Shown here: piece by piece, positions 54,033-64,000 of the stretch
Position numbering within the stretch: position 1 is the first letter of the stretch
Layout of the letters: each line of letters begins with the position of its first letter
Origin: Euglena gracilis
Lineage: Eukaryota; Euglenida; Euglenophyceae; Euglenales
Reading direction: 5' to 3'
DNA: 64,000 nt
Assembly (NCBI GenBank): GCA_039621445.1
Contig: CP154956.1
Location: forward strand, 8,555,443 to 8,619,442
Position numbers and translations under genes: made by a program
The notes under the pieces: model-generated
Database searches by the model: none
Told to the model about the DNA's origin: nothing
The model's input: the letters and a program-made list of their open reading frames with translations, nothing else

Positions 54033-54768
54033 ATATCCTCTCCTCTTATAATTATTTATCTCCTCTCCTCCTTCCTCTCATCTCCTCTCCTCTCTCCTCT
54101 CCTCTCTCTCCTCTCTTATATCCTCTCCTCTCTCTCCCTCTCCTCTCCTCTCCTCTCCTCTCCTCTCCTCTCCTCTCCTCTCCTCCTATCTCCTCTCCTC
54201 CTCTCCTCTCCTCTCCTCTCCTGTCCTCTCCTCTCCTCTCCTGTCCTCTCCTCTCCTCTCCTCTCCTCTCTCTTCTCCTTTTCCTCTCCTCTCCTCTCCT
54301 CTCCTCCTCTCTGTCCTCTCCTCCTCTCTCCTCTCCTCTCCTCTCCTCCCCTCCCCTCTCCTCTCCCTGTCCTCTCCTCTCCCCTCCTCCCCTCTCCTCT
54401 CCCTGTCTCTCCTCTCCTCTCCTCTCCTCTCCTCCTCTCCTCCTCTCTCTCTCTCTCTCTCTCTCCTCTCCTCTTCTCCTCCTCCTCTCCTCTCCTCTCC
54501 TCTCCTCTCCTCTCTCTCCTCCTCTCCTCTCCTCTCCCTCCTCTCCCTCTCTCCTCTCCTCTCCTCTCCCTCTCCTCTCCTCTCCTCTCTCTCCTCCTCT
54601 CCTCTCCTCTCCTCCTCTCCTCTCCTCTCTCTCCTCTCCTGTCCTGCCCTCTCTCTTCTCCTCTCCTCTCCTCTCCTCTCCTCTCCTCTCCTCTCCTCTC
54701 CTCTCCTATCTCCTCTCCTCTCCTCTCCTCTCCTCTCCTCTCCTTCCTCTCCTATCCTCTCCTCTCTG
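54033..54768. repeat. (TCCTC)n pyrimidine array, about 735 bp
   Basis: Strand-pure C/T sequence of TCCTC units with TCTCC, CCTC and TGTCC variants. Read as protein it gives LSSPLLSSP on one strand and RRGEERRGE on the other; neither is a gene. A pure polypurine strand of this length could form triplex DNA. Confidence 0.95.
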
Positions 54769-55149
54769 TTTGCCCATTCCGCTTTTTGCTTGCCCATTTT
54801 TCTCGTCCATCCTTATCTCAGGCTATTTTTTGGTGGGGAATGAGAATCCATTTTCTAAAGAAGGGAAGGAAAGCTAAAGAATCTGCCTAATAAAAAATCG
54901 GTAATTATTTCCATAACTTCACATTTTCTCCAAAAAATATTGGTCAAAATTAAACTTTTTTCAAATGAAAATTTTCAAAATAAAAATTTATCAAAATTAA
55001 ATCTTCCAAAAATTTTTTTACCGTTACTATTTGTTCGTCGTATTCGTGCTACACCTGTGAAATAAGTGTATATAAATCAACATAAATAACAAAAAAATAT
55101 ACAATAAAAGTGTATGCACCTTCCGCCCACGCCATAGAGAGGCTTGTTT
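54769..55149. other. AT-rich stretch, no gene
   Basis: AT-rich unique sequence (AAAATTTTCAAAATAAAAAT and similar). Nothing recognisable. Confidence 0.5.
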
Positions 55150-55370
55150 AAAATGGGGGGACGGCAGGAGTGGCGGGCTGGGCGACGAGGTCCGCGTCGG
55201 GCGCCGCGCCAGAGGGGAGGAGCCGCAGGGTGAGGGCCTTCATCTCGAACCAGCCCGAGTCCTCCGCCAGCTGCGTCGGGCCGCAGGACCCGCCCACCGG
55301 GGGGCCGGCGAGGCAAGTGCCAATGGTCTGCAGAAACTGGACCCCATCCCGCCCAGTCATTTCTGGCATC
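55150..55370 (-). CDS. Winged-helix-like module, B-like exon
   Basis: Reads QFLQTIGTCLAGPPVGGSCG, then PTQLAEDSGWFEMKALTLRL and LPSGAAPDADLV. D-S-G-W-F-E-M-K-A-L-T-L-R-L-L matches H-P-D-W-F-E-V-R-x-G-F-V-A-L-R. The first part could be an A helix (VQFLQTIGTCL). The frame closes with a stop after TPAVPPF. No splice sites were fixed. Confidence 0.45.
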
Positions 55371-55950
55371 GCCGATGTTTCATTCCCCAACAGCGTTCTC
55401 ATAATATAGACATATATATCATATACATATATACGTGTGTATATGGACATATAATACACACATGTGCGTGCGCGCGTGTACATTTTATATAAAAAATATT
55501 CTGCTCCGTTCCAATCTCAGCTCAGATTCAATATGCCCATTCATCCAAGGCGGTCCGTAACATTAAAAAAATTCCTGAACAACTACATTCGATGAGAAAT
55601 CCACAGGAAAGACAGCCAAAAAAATTGAAATTGGCATATTGTGGCAAAATGGGAGGACATCGGGCAAAAAAAATGCTTTCTGGTGTTTTTGACCAGTTCG
55701 CCATCCACCAAAAACATTCAAAAAAATGCTTTCCCCCTCGAATTTTCGACCCCGTTCGACACCCAAGGGCGATCCAAAACGGACCGTCCTCAGCAAAAAA
55801 AATAATCCCGTCCCATATTAACTGCCCTGCTTTCATCCTGTCCACCCCCTCCCCTCCCCCACCCAACAAGGGTGCCCTGCCAACCGTCCGGGGGGGGGGG
55901 GCAATTCTCGCACGGAACTGCACAGCAACAAACAGGACCCCCAGGAGCGG
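55371..55950. other. Intron-like stretch
   Basis: 55400-55475 is TG/AT microsatellite. 55545-55810 carries a GGCGGTCCGTAACATT and CAAAAAAAATAATCCCGTCC copy of the 7.4-kb family. Confidence 0.45.
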
Positions 55951-56110
55951 CGGGCCCTGCACAGGCTGCCGAGGTGCCCGTACTGCCGCTCCCAGTCCAG
56001 CGCGGCGGCCACCGCCAGCGGGCCACTGAGCCGAGAGAGCAGACTGCACCGGCGGCCGGTCGGCCACCCCGCGTCGATGCGCAAGCGCACGGCGTCCAAC
56101 AGAACAACCG
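55951..56110 (-). CDS. Winged-helix-like module, A-end
   Basis: Reads LLDAVRLRIDAGWPTGRRCS then LLSRLSGPLAVAAALDWERQ and YGHLGSL. A-V-A-A-A-L-D-W-E-R-Q-Y-G-H-L-G-S-L lines up with E-V-A-A-T-L-D-W-D-R-R-Y-R-H-L-G-E-L at 10.4 kb, the two most similar modules in the window. After LGSL the frame (CRARRSWG) no longer fits, so a donor or a frameshift follows. Confidence 0.5.
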
Positions 56111-56599
56111 ACCAGCCAACCGGTGAAGCACAACAACGACTCCAATGATGCGAGTTCCACACGGTCGCTCTCGGAACCATACAAACTTTTAAAACAAAAA
56201 CGGACCCCCCCCGGGAGGGATCAATTATTCTTGGAGAACCAGTCAATCGCCACCCCCACCCCCACCCCCAGCTCCTTGTGGGGGGGGGGGGGTAGACCAC
56301 TCTGGGATCAAAAGGAATCGGGGACAAAAGTGAAAAAAAGTACAATATTTTTCCTTCGGCACCGGGTTCATTTACTTGGCTTTTGCCAATCCCTCCCCGG
56401 GAGGTTTGGACCAAAACCATTCAGTAACTCCAAAAAAATGAACGGCCAATGAATGCACAATTGAATGATTGAAACCCAAAAATGGATGCGAACCTTTACG
56501 TCCCTTCCATTTTGGAGTCGGATAACTGCACTTGCACTTTGCCCAAATGGCCACCCAGTCACAACACAGGCCACGTGGCGCCAAACGAGGTTGCCCCGG
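56111..56599. other. Intron-like stretch
   Basis: Unique. A C-run and G-run lie at 56205 and 56280, with (CCCCCA)n at 56252-56270. Confidence 0.4.
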
Positions 56600-56750
56600 C
56601 AAGCCCCAAGCCTAGTGGCCCCGCTGGGCAGGTCCCAATACGCCAGCTCCCCCGAGGGGGTTGCAGCCAGCTGGGCGGCCATGGCATACAGCGCGTCCTT
56701 CTCCCCCGGCAGGTCCTCCTCCGGCACCTCCTCGTCCTCGTCCTCCCCCT
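56600..56750 (-). CDS. Winged-helix-like module, A exon with acidic leader
   Basis: After CGTGTCACAG the exon opens in an acidic stretch EGEDEDEEVPEEDLPGEKDA and continues LYAMAAQLAATPSGELAYWD. A-L-Y-A-M-A-A-Q-L-A-x-T-P-S-G matches A halves. Acidic linkers were not seen before other modules. Downstream the frame reads LPSGATRLGACRG and has no W-D-x-x-F, so the 3' end is unsettled. Confidence 0.5.
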
Positions 56751-56821
56751 CTGTGACACGGGTCGGATGGAATGGACACTGCCCAGAAGTTGATACGACT
56801 CGTGACCAGGCATTATTATTT

Positions 56822-57000
56822 TTTAAGGCAACTTAAAAAACGTTAAAAAACCTTAAAAAAAACCTTAAAAAACCTAAAAAATTTTCCCCAAAATGCCTTA
56901 AAAAACCTCAAAATACCTTAAAAAACCTTAAAAAAATCACCCCGGGGAAGTTTTTCTTCCCTGTGACGACCTTAAAAAACCTTAAAAATTCTCCCTGAGA
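56822..57000. repeat. (CCTTAAAAAA)n array
   Basis: About a dozen copies of CCTTAAAAAA in blocks, with AAAATTTTCCCCAAAATG and TTTTTTCTTCCCTGTGACG between. Related stretches lie at 59635-59745, 63225-63290 and 63500-63590. Confidence 0.7.
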
Positions 57001-57148
57001 AAATTTTTTCTTGCACCAAACAAATAATAGCATGTCTGAAACCCCGCATAAAGCCAGTCAATGCAGAAGCAATTGCGAACAAACAATATGAAAACCGGAT
57101 TGTTTGCCAAGGTTTCTGGCATAGTTCGGTTGGCCTCGGTTCGCCAAA

Positions 57149-58948
57149 GGCACCTATAGTCAAGCCCAAAAATTTCCCCATTTTAGGCCATTTTAGGCCA
57201 TTTTAAGGTATAGGTGGGGGTTCTGAAAACCATAATTCTTCGTCATTTTTGTCCCGAAAACTGTATCATAACGTGTGCAAACCTTCTCTTATTCAGTTAT
57301 AACAAATGTACATCCAAAAAAGCATGCAAAATTCATGCACACTGGATCAAAACCATGGGAAACTCAACAAATCTTAATTCGTTTCCATAGAGGAATTCTG
57401 AACAGCAAGAATTTACGGCAATGAATTTTTTTCAGAAAAAACCGTTGAACAAATATTAAAAATTTTATTTGCACTGCCAGAAGGGCTCCCGGTTTTTTTT
57501 GTATTTTTTTTAAATATATGCCATTTTGCGGGATTTCGCAACAAGAAGTATTTTTTTTTAAAGATGATGCTGTCGCCTGGTGAAATTCAATTTGATTTTG
57601 GCATTGTTTTAGCCATTTGGGAGAGGATGGCAGAGATCAAAAGGCAAAGCTGAGATCAATTCCTCTTCTCCGTGTTTGTTTTCCCCTTTGAGGAAACTAA
57701 ATACTGAAAAAAAACCCCTCTGAACAAGTTATAAATAGGAGAGAATAATGCACCATAATATATATCATTCGATATAACTAATTCATAAAAAAATACTTCT
57801 GTAAATAATAAAAATATTATTATTATCTTTCATAAAAAAATCATAGTATCAAATCATAATATCATTATAATTAGCACCACTATAAAAAATTTGTTGTATA
57901 TCATTCATTTCTTTATTATGATAAATATTTAAAGAATAATTATTAAGGTCCATAAAATAAACAAAAAAATTAATCCCAAAAACAATAAAAGGTGCAATAT
58001 GTGAACCTAATCCTGTACCTATTTACCAATAACATATTTTATATTCTATCATATTTTTTTATCATATTCAATTGTATCATATTCATATATTTTATCATAC
58101 TCAATTTAATTAATAATATGATTTCAAATGGTCATAATAATTATTATTAACAATTACATATTATATCAATACTTTTTACTGAATATATATTTATTAGTTT
58201 CAATTTCTATACGGCATTATATATCCACTTAAATATTTTATATACCTTTTTATTACTAAAATTGTTTAAAAACATGTGTTGTTTGAATTATAAAATGTTA
58301 CATTAAAAATTGATAACAATAAAAATTATATAAATTTAGAAAATATATATTAATAAAATTGATAATAATAAAATACCCACATTCAATATACATATTAAAC
58401 ATATAGAATTTCTATGGTAATAAAATGACCATTCATAAAAAAAATATTAAATTTCCTTAGAAAATTTATTCTTAAATATTTCAATTGAGATTTTTCCAAC
58501 ATCTTTTACGTTTTTTCCTGTATTTTTCCCCATGCTTCAAAACTTGCACTGTTTCATTATTTGTGAAACAGACATCGTTCCGCACCAAAAAAAAAGATGG
58601 TAAGAAAAAACACTTCTGTCCAAACCTTCAAAATTCAGCTACCAAAAGGTTGGGACTGTGGATGTGGGGACTGATGCTATTATTAGTTGGGATAAAAACA
58701 TGGGCCTTGCGGGGCTGTACTCCTCCACCAAATTCACTGTTTGTCGTCCACATTAACAAAAGACACCGAAAATCATTGCCTGAATGGCTTCAGTTGTTCA
58801 CCAAAAAAATTGTTGTGCAACAGAATTTTTCCCATTTTAGGCCATTTTAGGCCATTTTAGGCCATTTTAGGCCATTTTGGGGACCCCCACCTATAGGGGG
58901 TCAAAAAGTCATTTTAGGCCATTTTAGGCCATTTTAGCTATAGGTGCC
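57149..58948. mobile_element. CACCTATAG-family DNA element with AT-rich centre
   Basis: 1.8 kb between inverted ends GGCACCTATAG and CTATAGGTGCC. Decamers GGCCATTTTA lie inside both ends (57178-57208; 58833-58875 and 58911-58937), and inner copies TATAGGTGGGGG (57212) and CCCCCACCTATAG (58882) are inverted to each other, the same plan as 29557-31749. 57213-57620 matches 21606-21998. No target duplication is apparent. The centre is the AT island listed separately. Confidence 0.7.
57690..58480. other. AT-rich island of unknown origin
   Basis: About 790 bases of very low GC, with none of the C/G runs typical of the window. The minus strand reads GLGSHIAPFIVFGINFFVYF then MDLNNYSLNIYHNKEM for about 55 codons, and another frame EVFFYELVISNDIYYGALFS; with TGA as Trp, frames lengthen. 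This looks more like organellar or other low-GC DNA than local sequence, but I recognise no gene. It sits wholly inside the DNA element. Confidence 0.45.
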
Positions 58949-59640
58949 TGGCTGTGACACAGGCCAGAAAAAGCAAAACTTGCAACCACATCTTCTTAGA
59001 GGAGTCAGCCCAAATTGCTCAAAAGCGCAATTGTAGCAAAAATTGCACGAACAACAAAAAAATCCCAATTTGGGACAATGTGCAGCAGTTGGAAGAAATT
59101 TCTCGTTTGGAGCAGAAATCTTGCCATTGTGGAGAAATTCCTGCTGAATTTGCAAGCTTTCACATCCAAAATCTCGAATATCGCAAGTAGGATTGAGAAT
59201 TTGCAACAACAGTGGCAAAATGACACAGTGTATATCCGAACCGCAATCGCGGATTTGCAGACCCGCAATGCGGCAACCCGTGCACCCGCACCGGATAGCC
59301 TCATGAACACCGAGAAAATAATAAAACCTTTTCATGTGAGCAATACCAAATGCGTGCCCATGCAGTGTGCCGCCATACACATTGCTCAACACCTTGTTGC
59401 ATGGGATACAGAATGGGTCACCTCGAAACTCGAAACTCGAAACCATCCATTTTTTTTCATTGCAATTACTTCAAATTTCTGACCCTATTCAGGACATTTG
59501 CTTGCCTGTTGACAATAACTGACCGCCCTGATCCCCATGCTTCGCCCTAGGCTTCTTCCTTGGGCGTTCCGAAGTCACAGAGGAGTCTGAAGCCATCGGG
59601 CCATCTTTGGGGTCTGACATTTTAGCTGAGGAAAAAAATG
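58949..59640. other. Intron-like stretch
   Basis: Two overlapping plus frames at 58954-59482 (for example IEQKSCHCGEIPAEF-type and NLQQQWQNDTVYIRTAIADL) have a helical, coiled-coil-like composition but no recognisable domain and lie opposite to the module strand. CGAAACTCGAAACTCGAAAC at 59424 is a short tandem repeat. Confidence 0.35.
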
Positions 59641-59745
59641 CCTTAAAAAACCTTAAGATTTTTTTAAAATCCTCAAAAAACCTTAAAAAACCTTAAAAAA
59701 CCTTAAAAAACGCCTTAAAAAAATTTGAGAAATTTCGCCTTAAAA
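59641..59745. repeat. (CCTTAAAAAA)n array
   Basis: Seven copies of CCTTAAAAAA with AAAATTTGAGAAATTTCG following, like 56822-57000. Confidence 0.7.
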
Positions 59746-60017
59746 AATAATGCCTGTGCGTGACGAGACTGAATTGAGACAGCCAAAAACGCACACATAA
59801 GAAATACAGAAACCGCCTTGCGACATACCCGACCCCCCTTATGTGTTTATGGCCGGTGTTAACTTCATTTCTGGCCCAGTTTGCTGTGTGAGGGGCCAGA
59901 CACCCTGCACCAGTGCTCCTGTGTTGCTCTGCCTGGCCGGGTGGGCAGCTCCGGTGCAATTCCAGCACTGTAAGGGCATACACTTGCCTGATTAACCCCC
60001 CCCCCCCGGTTGGCAAA

Positions 60018-60108
60018 GACGCTGTCAGCATCTTTGCTTCGTCAGCAAAGATGCTGACGAAGCAAACTTCGTTTGCTTCGTCAGCATCCATGCAGAAAAC
60101 AGCGGCGC
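60018..60108. repeat. Overlapping CAGCATC/TTCGTCAGC repeats
   Basis: GACGCTGTCAGCATCTTTGC, TTCGTCAGCAAAGATGCTGA and CGAAGCAAACTTCGTTTGC make a cluster of short inverted repeats (GCAAAGATGCTGACGAAGCA against TGCTTCGTCAGCATC). Confidence 0.6.
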
Positions 60109-60149
60109 AGGGTTCGCAAGCGCGCGCGTGTGCGCGTGTTGTGCGTGCG

Positions 60150-60432
<283 letters not shown>

Positions 60433-60465
60433 CGAGAGGCGCACCAACGTTCTGTTGGGGGGCAC

Positions 60466-60586
60466 ACCAAAAGGGCCGCCCTCCTGCAGCGGCTTGTAGG
60501 GGGCGGTGCGCCGCAGGGCGATGAAGGAGTGGCGCACCTCGAACCAGTCCGGGTGGGCCTGGCAGAAGTCGAGCAGCTTGCCGCAC
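60466..60586 (-). CDS. Winged-helix-like module, B exon
   Basis: Acceptor ATGCACAG and donor CCTTTTG|GTGTGCC. It reads CGKLLDFCQAHPDWFEVRHS then FIALRRTAPYKPL. Together with the exon ending at 61779 the split codon becomes CGG: WDNAFP-R-CGKLLDF (phase 2). It is the best-preserved B half and gives H-P-D-W-F-E-V-R. The C-terminal RRTAPYKPLQEGGPFG is probably linker. Confidence 0.65.
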
Positions 60587-61187
60587 CTGTGCATAGACAT
60601 ATTTGTGTATGAGTATTTTTATGTGTGTGTGTGTGTATGTGTTTGTGTGTATGTGTGTATGCGTATGTGTATCAGCAGTCTTTCAGGACCCGGGAGGGTC
60701 CAGATCCACCCACCCATCCCCTGGCCCCCCAGGGGGGGGGGGCTGAACACCCACCTGCCCCCCGGATCATCAAATAAAAAATATCCGATGTGTATGTATC
60801 TGTACGTAGGTGCATGTGCACGTGTATGTGTGTGTGGATGTCACATACACACACATACACATACACATGCGTGTGGTGTTGTGAGTGTGAGTCCCAGTAT
60901 GTGTGTGTGTGTGTGTTTGCGTGTTTGCATGCGCACGCTCTTGCATGCGTGCAGCAATGTGTATGTGTGTTCGTTCATGTGTTTGTATGTGTTTTGTGTG
61001 TGCATGAAAACGTGTTTATGAAGCTCTCTTTGTGTGTGTGTGTGTGTCGCGCAGTGGAGGGAGGTGGGTGCCTGTGCCTTCTGCTTTGGATGTTCTCAAG
61101 GGCATTTTTTTTTATTGCACAATGCAAATGCACTCCAAAAAATGCAATGAATTCAGGAACTGAAGTGTGAGTGCCTGACATTGAAAG

Positions 61188-61489
61188 CAGGCTGTTTTTT
61201 ACCAACCCCGGAGGGGGGTTGCCTTGGGAGTGCCTTGGGGTGCCTGCCCAGGCAGGCACTACCCCCCCCCCCCGGAGGTCGGATTTCGGCCTGTGCCCAG
61301 GCACATTCCTTTGAGAAGAGGCCGTTTTGGCTCCCCGGCGCCTTCGGTGCCGGGGTCTGTGCTAGGGCACCTTCGGCTGTGTACCCTGCCCCCCCCGGGG
61401 GGGGGGGTCGGATCAGGAGTGCCTTGGAGTGCCAGCCCAGGCAGGTTCCCCCCGGGGTGGGGGTCGGCACCTGACTAAAATACAGCCTG
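61188..61489. mobile_element. hAT-like MITE family 1, copy 2
   Basis: 302 bp with ends CAGGCTGTTTTTTACC and CTAAAATACAGCCTG, flanked by ATTGAAAG on the left and ATTGAAAA on the right, an 8-bp duplication with one change. Closely matches copy 1 throughout, including the GGCGCCTTCGGTGCC hairpin. It is intronic. Confidence 0.85.
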
Positions 61490-61599
61490 ATTGAAAATTC
61501 ACATCTCTGCGACTGGTCGCGGTTCTGGAGCGACTTGTTGAAGCAGCAAATCGATGGATGATGAAAGCCCTTTTATCGCCCAAATTGATGTCAAACCTA

Positions 61600-61778
61600 C
61601 CCACACACCCACACCCACACCAACACCCACACCAACACCCACACCCACCCACCCACCCACACGCACGCACGTACACACACACACACGCGCGCGCGCACAC
61701 ACACATGCCCGCACGCACACACACGTGCACGCACGCACACACACATGCACACAAGCACACACACGCACGCACGCACAC
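61600..61778. repeat. (CCACAC)n/(CA)n microsatellite
   Basis: CACACCCACACCAACACC, then CGCACGCACG and CACACACG variants, ending at the donor of the next exon, so the donor GTGTGCG is part of the repeat. Confidence 0.9.
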
Positions 61779-61932
61779 CGAGGGAAAGCATTGTCCCAGT
61801 CCACCTGCCGCACCAGCCCGGCACAATGACCCCGACGGGGGTTGCGTGTGCGGCTGAGGAGGTGGGAGGCGATGGCGTTGAGGGCCTCCTGCTCCTGGAG
61901 AGTGTGGAACATGGGCACTGGGGCTGGTGATG
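61779..61932 (-). CDS. Winged-helix-like module, A exon
   Basis: Reads MFHTLQEQEALNAIASHLLS, RTRNPRRGHCAGLVRQVDWD and NAFPR to the donor. A CACACACAG acceptor gives a 154-bp exon; a second AG nine bases in is also possible. E-Q-E-A-L-N-A-I-A-S-H-L-L and L-V-R-Q-V-D-W-D-N-A-F-P are both strong matches to the A pattern. The in-frame join to the next exon makes this one of the most secure modules. Confidence 0.65.
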
Positions 61933-62279
61933 CTGTGTGTGGAGGCACAGCGTTCGGAGTCGTCGTCTGAATGTAGCGCAAGGGAAAAAAGGCAAGAAGA
62001 AAAAAATTGGAGATCTGGTGTGACTTCTGTGTTAATGTGCAACTCTGTTTATAAATATTTCCTTTCCTGCTGGATTGCTGACTCTGACTTGAAAAAAAAA
62101 ATCCCAAAAATTCAGTTAATATTCAAAAATAAAATTCATTTCATGACCAATTTGAACGAAACCATATTCTCTTGTGGATCAATTCTTGAGCATTTGATTG
62201 GAAATGCAGCGCCATTGAACCTCAGCTGCACCTATGCTTGTGTGCAGTCAGCCCGAAACCACCCGCCGGCGCACAATAC

Positions 62280-62395
62280 CTCTCGCCCCTTCTCCGTGGG
62301 GCGGGACCGCGGCCGCAGGACCACCTTGTGGCGGTGCGTCTCGAAGACGTGGCCGTTCTCGGCCAGGAAGGTCGGCAGGTCCCCCGGTCTCAGGG
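62280..62395 (-). CDS. Winged-helix-like module, B exon
   Basis: Reads LRPGDLPTFLAENGHVFETH then RHKVVLRPRSRPTEKGRE to a GAG|GTATTG donor. P-G-D-L-P-T-F-L-A-E-N-G-H-V-F-E-T-H-R-H-K-V-V-L-R-P is a full B half. Acceptor CGCTTGCAG or, seven bases on, CCTGAG; the phase with the upstream fragment at 63.0 kb is unresolved. Confidence 0.55.
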
Positions 62396-62429
62396 CTGCA
62401 AGCGCTTTCCCGGGGCCCGGTCACCGCTG

Positions 62430-62590
62430 AAGTCGCACCGAAGGAAGTCGCATCAAAGTCGCACCGAAGTCGCATTGAAGTCGCACCGAAATCGCATCGA
62501 AGTCGCACCGAAGTCGCATTGAAGTCGCACCGAAGTCGCATCGAAGTCGCACCAAAGTCGCATCGAAGTCGCACCGAAGTCGCACCAAAG
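62430..62590. repeat. 11-bp minisatellite AAGTCGCACCG/AAGTCGCATTG
   Basis: About 14 units with CACC and CATT/CATC forms roughly alternating, so a 22-bp higher-order period is visible. It lies about 35 bases upstream (minus-strand sense) of the B exon acceptor. Confidence 0.9.
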
Positions 62591-62974
62591 CCGTGGGCGA
62601 GTTGGCGGGGGGGGGGGGCCCAGCTGGGGGGCCAAATTTGGTGTGTAATTCTTTGCGGAAACACTCCAACAGAAGACACGTAATGTTCCAAAAATCTCGT
62701 TTCTGGCGTCTCAGGGTCTTTCCATCTCTACTTTGGAAAAAACATGTGGTGCTGGTTTCAAACCTGTGCGAAGGCGTGATTTCAAAAAAGAAAACTACAA
62801 AAAAATGTTGCCAACGGTGACTTAGCATCCAGGTTGAAAAATTTACGGCCAAATTAAGAATAGAAACCCCCCCACAGACCAAGGAACCTTCATTGAGAAT
62901 TTTTTTGCTGGGAAATAACTCTGTCACAAAACGAGAAGATATCTGAGCAGGCAGAGGTGTAGGGTGCAGCTCTG
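62591..62974. other. Intron-like stretch
   Basis: Unique sequence with A-runs; no module. Confidence 0.4.
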
Positions 62975-63050
62975 CACAGCTCCCCGAATGCGTCTGGCCA
63001 CGCGAGCTGCTCCGCCAAATCCCGGGCATCCATCTCGTGCTGGGGTTGCT
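62975..63050 (-). CDS. Winged-helix-like module, A-end
   Basis: Reads EMDARDLAEQLAWPDAFGEL. D-L-A-E-Q-L-A-W-P-D-A-F matches L-V-x-x-L-x-W-D-x-x-F, with Pro inserted or Asp displaced. It is the rightmost recognised module, so the minus-strand series appears to come in from beyond the right edge. Splice sites are not assigned. Confidence 0.4.
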
Positions 63051-63117
63051 GCGTGGAGGGTGGGCAGTATCAAGAGGCGGATGGACTTTCTCCCTTTCCA
63101 AACAATCTCATCGAAAC

Positions 63118-63222
63118 AACAAAAAACTCAAACAACACACACAAACACACAACACACAACACACAACACACAACACACAAACACAACACACACAAACACA
63201 CAACACACAACACAAAGAACCT
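63118..63222. repeat. (CACAACA)n-type tract
   Basis: ACACACAACACACAACACAC with CAAACACACA variants, followed by CCTTAAAAAACCTTGAAAAT. Confidence 0.8.
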
Positions 63223-63600
63223 CAACAACCTTAAAAAACCTTGAAAATTTTAGCCATAATGCCCTAAAAAAAAACTCCCCTTAAAATTTATTCTGAAAAA
63301 AATCCAATTTCGAGCAAGAAGAAATTGCAAAATCTCAGCAAAAGCAAGCCACCTTGACAAATAAAAAGATTTCTGGCATCGCCGTAACATTGTCTGTCCA
63401 CCCAAAACTCAAAAAAATGTGTTTTTATTATTATTTTCAACCTGGCCCGACGTTGGTTCAACGTTGGGATGGCTCTTTAAACGCCATTGGGAAATGGATG
63501 CCTTAAAAATATTCTTAAAATCCTTAAATGCCTTTTTAAAAAAAAACGTAAAACAACCTTAAAAATGCGTTAAAAACCTTACAAGTTCTGAAAATTTTTG
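63223..63600. repeat. CCTTAAAA-type and GGCATCGCCG-type dispersed repeats
   Basis: 63225-63290 and 63500-63590 have CCTTAAAA words. 63372-63455 has GGCATCGCCGTAACATTGTC and CCACCCAAAACTCAAAAAAA, similar to 48358-48385 and to 51.1 kb. No module. Confidence 0.5.
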
Positions 63601-63619
63601 CTTTCAAAATGATACGCCT

Positions 63620-63621
63620 AA

Positions 63622-63666
<45 letters not shown>

Positions 63667-63765
63667 ACACCCACACACCCACACACCCACACACACAACA
63701 CACACACACACAAAACAGGCAACACACAATACGCACACAACTCACAACACACACATGCACACACA

Positions 63766-63819
<54 letters not shown>

Positions 63820-63905
63820 CAAGGCACACATACAAGACAAACAACAAGCACACACAAAAGCACACACAAAAATGCATTACACAACACACACACACACAAA
63901 CAGAA
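63620..63905. repeat. (CA)n microsatellite, interrupted
   Basis: Two CA blocks (63622-63662, 63765-63815) with CCCACACC, ACAACACAC and AAGCACAC variants between. Confidence 0.95.
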
Positions 63906-63917
63906 TACCAGGGAGGT

Positions 63918-64000
63918 CTATACATATATATATATATATATACATATATATATGTATATGTATGTATGTATATACATACACACACATATGCATATATGTA
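63918..64000. repeat. (AT)n/(TATG)n tract at window edge
   Basis: CATATATATATAT, TATGTATGTATG and CACACACATATGCATATATG, cut by the window end. Confidence 0.85.

Larger units (their letters stand above)
60587..61778 (-). other. Phase-2 GT-AG intron, 1192 bp
   Basis: CCTCG|GTGTGCG to ATGCACAG|GTG on the minus strand. It holds TG-rich microsatellites (60610-60670, 60790-61050), a (CA)n stretch (61600-61775) and a complete hAT-like MITE. Confidence 0.55.

Noticed and set aside
54012-54890. 292-codon Ser/Leu/Pro plus frame and 203-codon Arg/Glu minus frame
   Set aside because: Products of the (TCCTC)n array; no unique protein sequence.
58954-59482. Coiled-coil-like plus frames as a gene
   Set aside because: Two overlapping frames compete, neither has a recognisable domain or splice signals, and the strand is opposite to all supported exons.

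Overview
This is eukaryotic nuclear DNA, very probably from a microbial eukaryote (an alga or other protist) with a large, repeat-laden, intron-rich genome. The basis is: no bacterial-style gene packing, short GC-rich coding islands with GT...AG borders, many microsatellites, TTAGGG-like motifs, and several classes of transposable element. I cannot name the species; dinoflagellate, cryptophyte, chlorarachniophyte and haptophyte genomes are only candidates. Most long open frames here are artefacts of (TG)n, (TCCTC)n, (GACCC)n and similar arrays.

The main genic signal is a series of short GC-rich exons, all on the minus strand, scattered from about 63.0 kb down to 10.4 kb. They encode copies of one domain of about 60 residues. 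Its first half (here 'A') looks like ALxAIxxxLxxxPG...LVxxLDWDxxFP. Its second half ('B') looks like LGxLxDFLxxHPDWFEVRxGFVALRP. The pattern resembles a small winged-helix fold of the Egalitarian/OST-HTH type, but that assignment is from memory and unproven. Four A/B pairs (61.9/60.5, 49.1/47.9, 41.4/40.7 and 23.4/23.1 kb) join in frame across GT...AG introns, and one intron downstream of a B exon starts with GTAAGT. The minus-strand order suggests one very long multi-domain gene, or a run of related genes, running off the right edge of the window. The introns carry nearly all the repeats.

Between modules at 25.5 and 37.9 kb lies an 8.1 kb minus-strand retroelement (28211-36319). It has a 14-bp target duplication and 640-bp direct repeats at its ends. 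It encodes CCCH zinc fingers, a reverse transcriptase of the Penelope/'GxxMG-CAP-AN' type, an OTU-like cysteine protease and a DnaJ (J) domain. It looks dead: frameshifts, a changed motif A, and no visible catalytic YIDD-type segment. A 2.19 kb Mutator-like DNA element (29557-31749; 12-bp inverted ends, 10-bp target duplication) is nested in its reading frame, and removing it restores the frame exactly. Relatives of that DNA element lie at 21489-21999 and 57149-58948; the latter holds an AT-rich island of unknown origin.

Other elements are two hAT-like MITE families (46798-47095 and 61188-61489; 8641-8875 with relatives at 36.98 and 43.97 kb), fold-back elements with a telomere-like core inserted in TA/CA microsatellites (15.0, 19.1, 20.3, 42.0 kb), satellite-bearing elements with GGGGAAATGCG ends (37.2, 49.3 kb), TTTGCGC hairpins (16.6-18.3 kb), and a succession of pentanucleotide arrays. 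I found no rRNA, tRNA, CRISPR array or bacterial operon.
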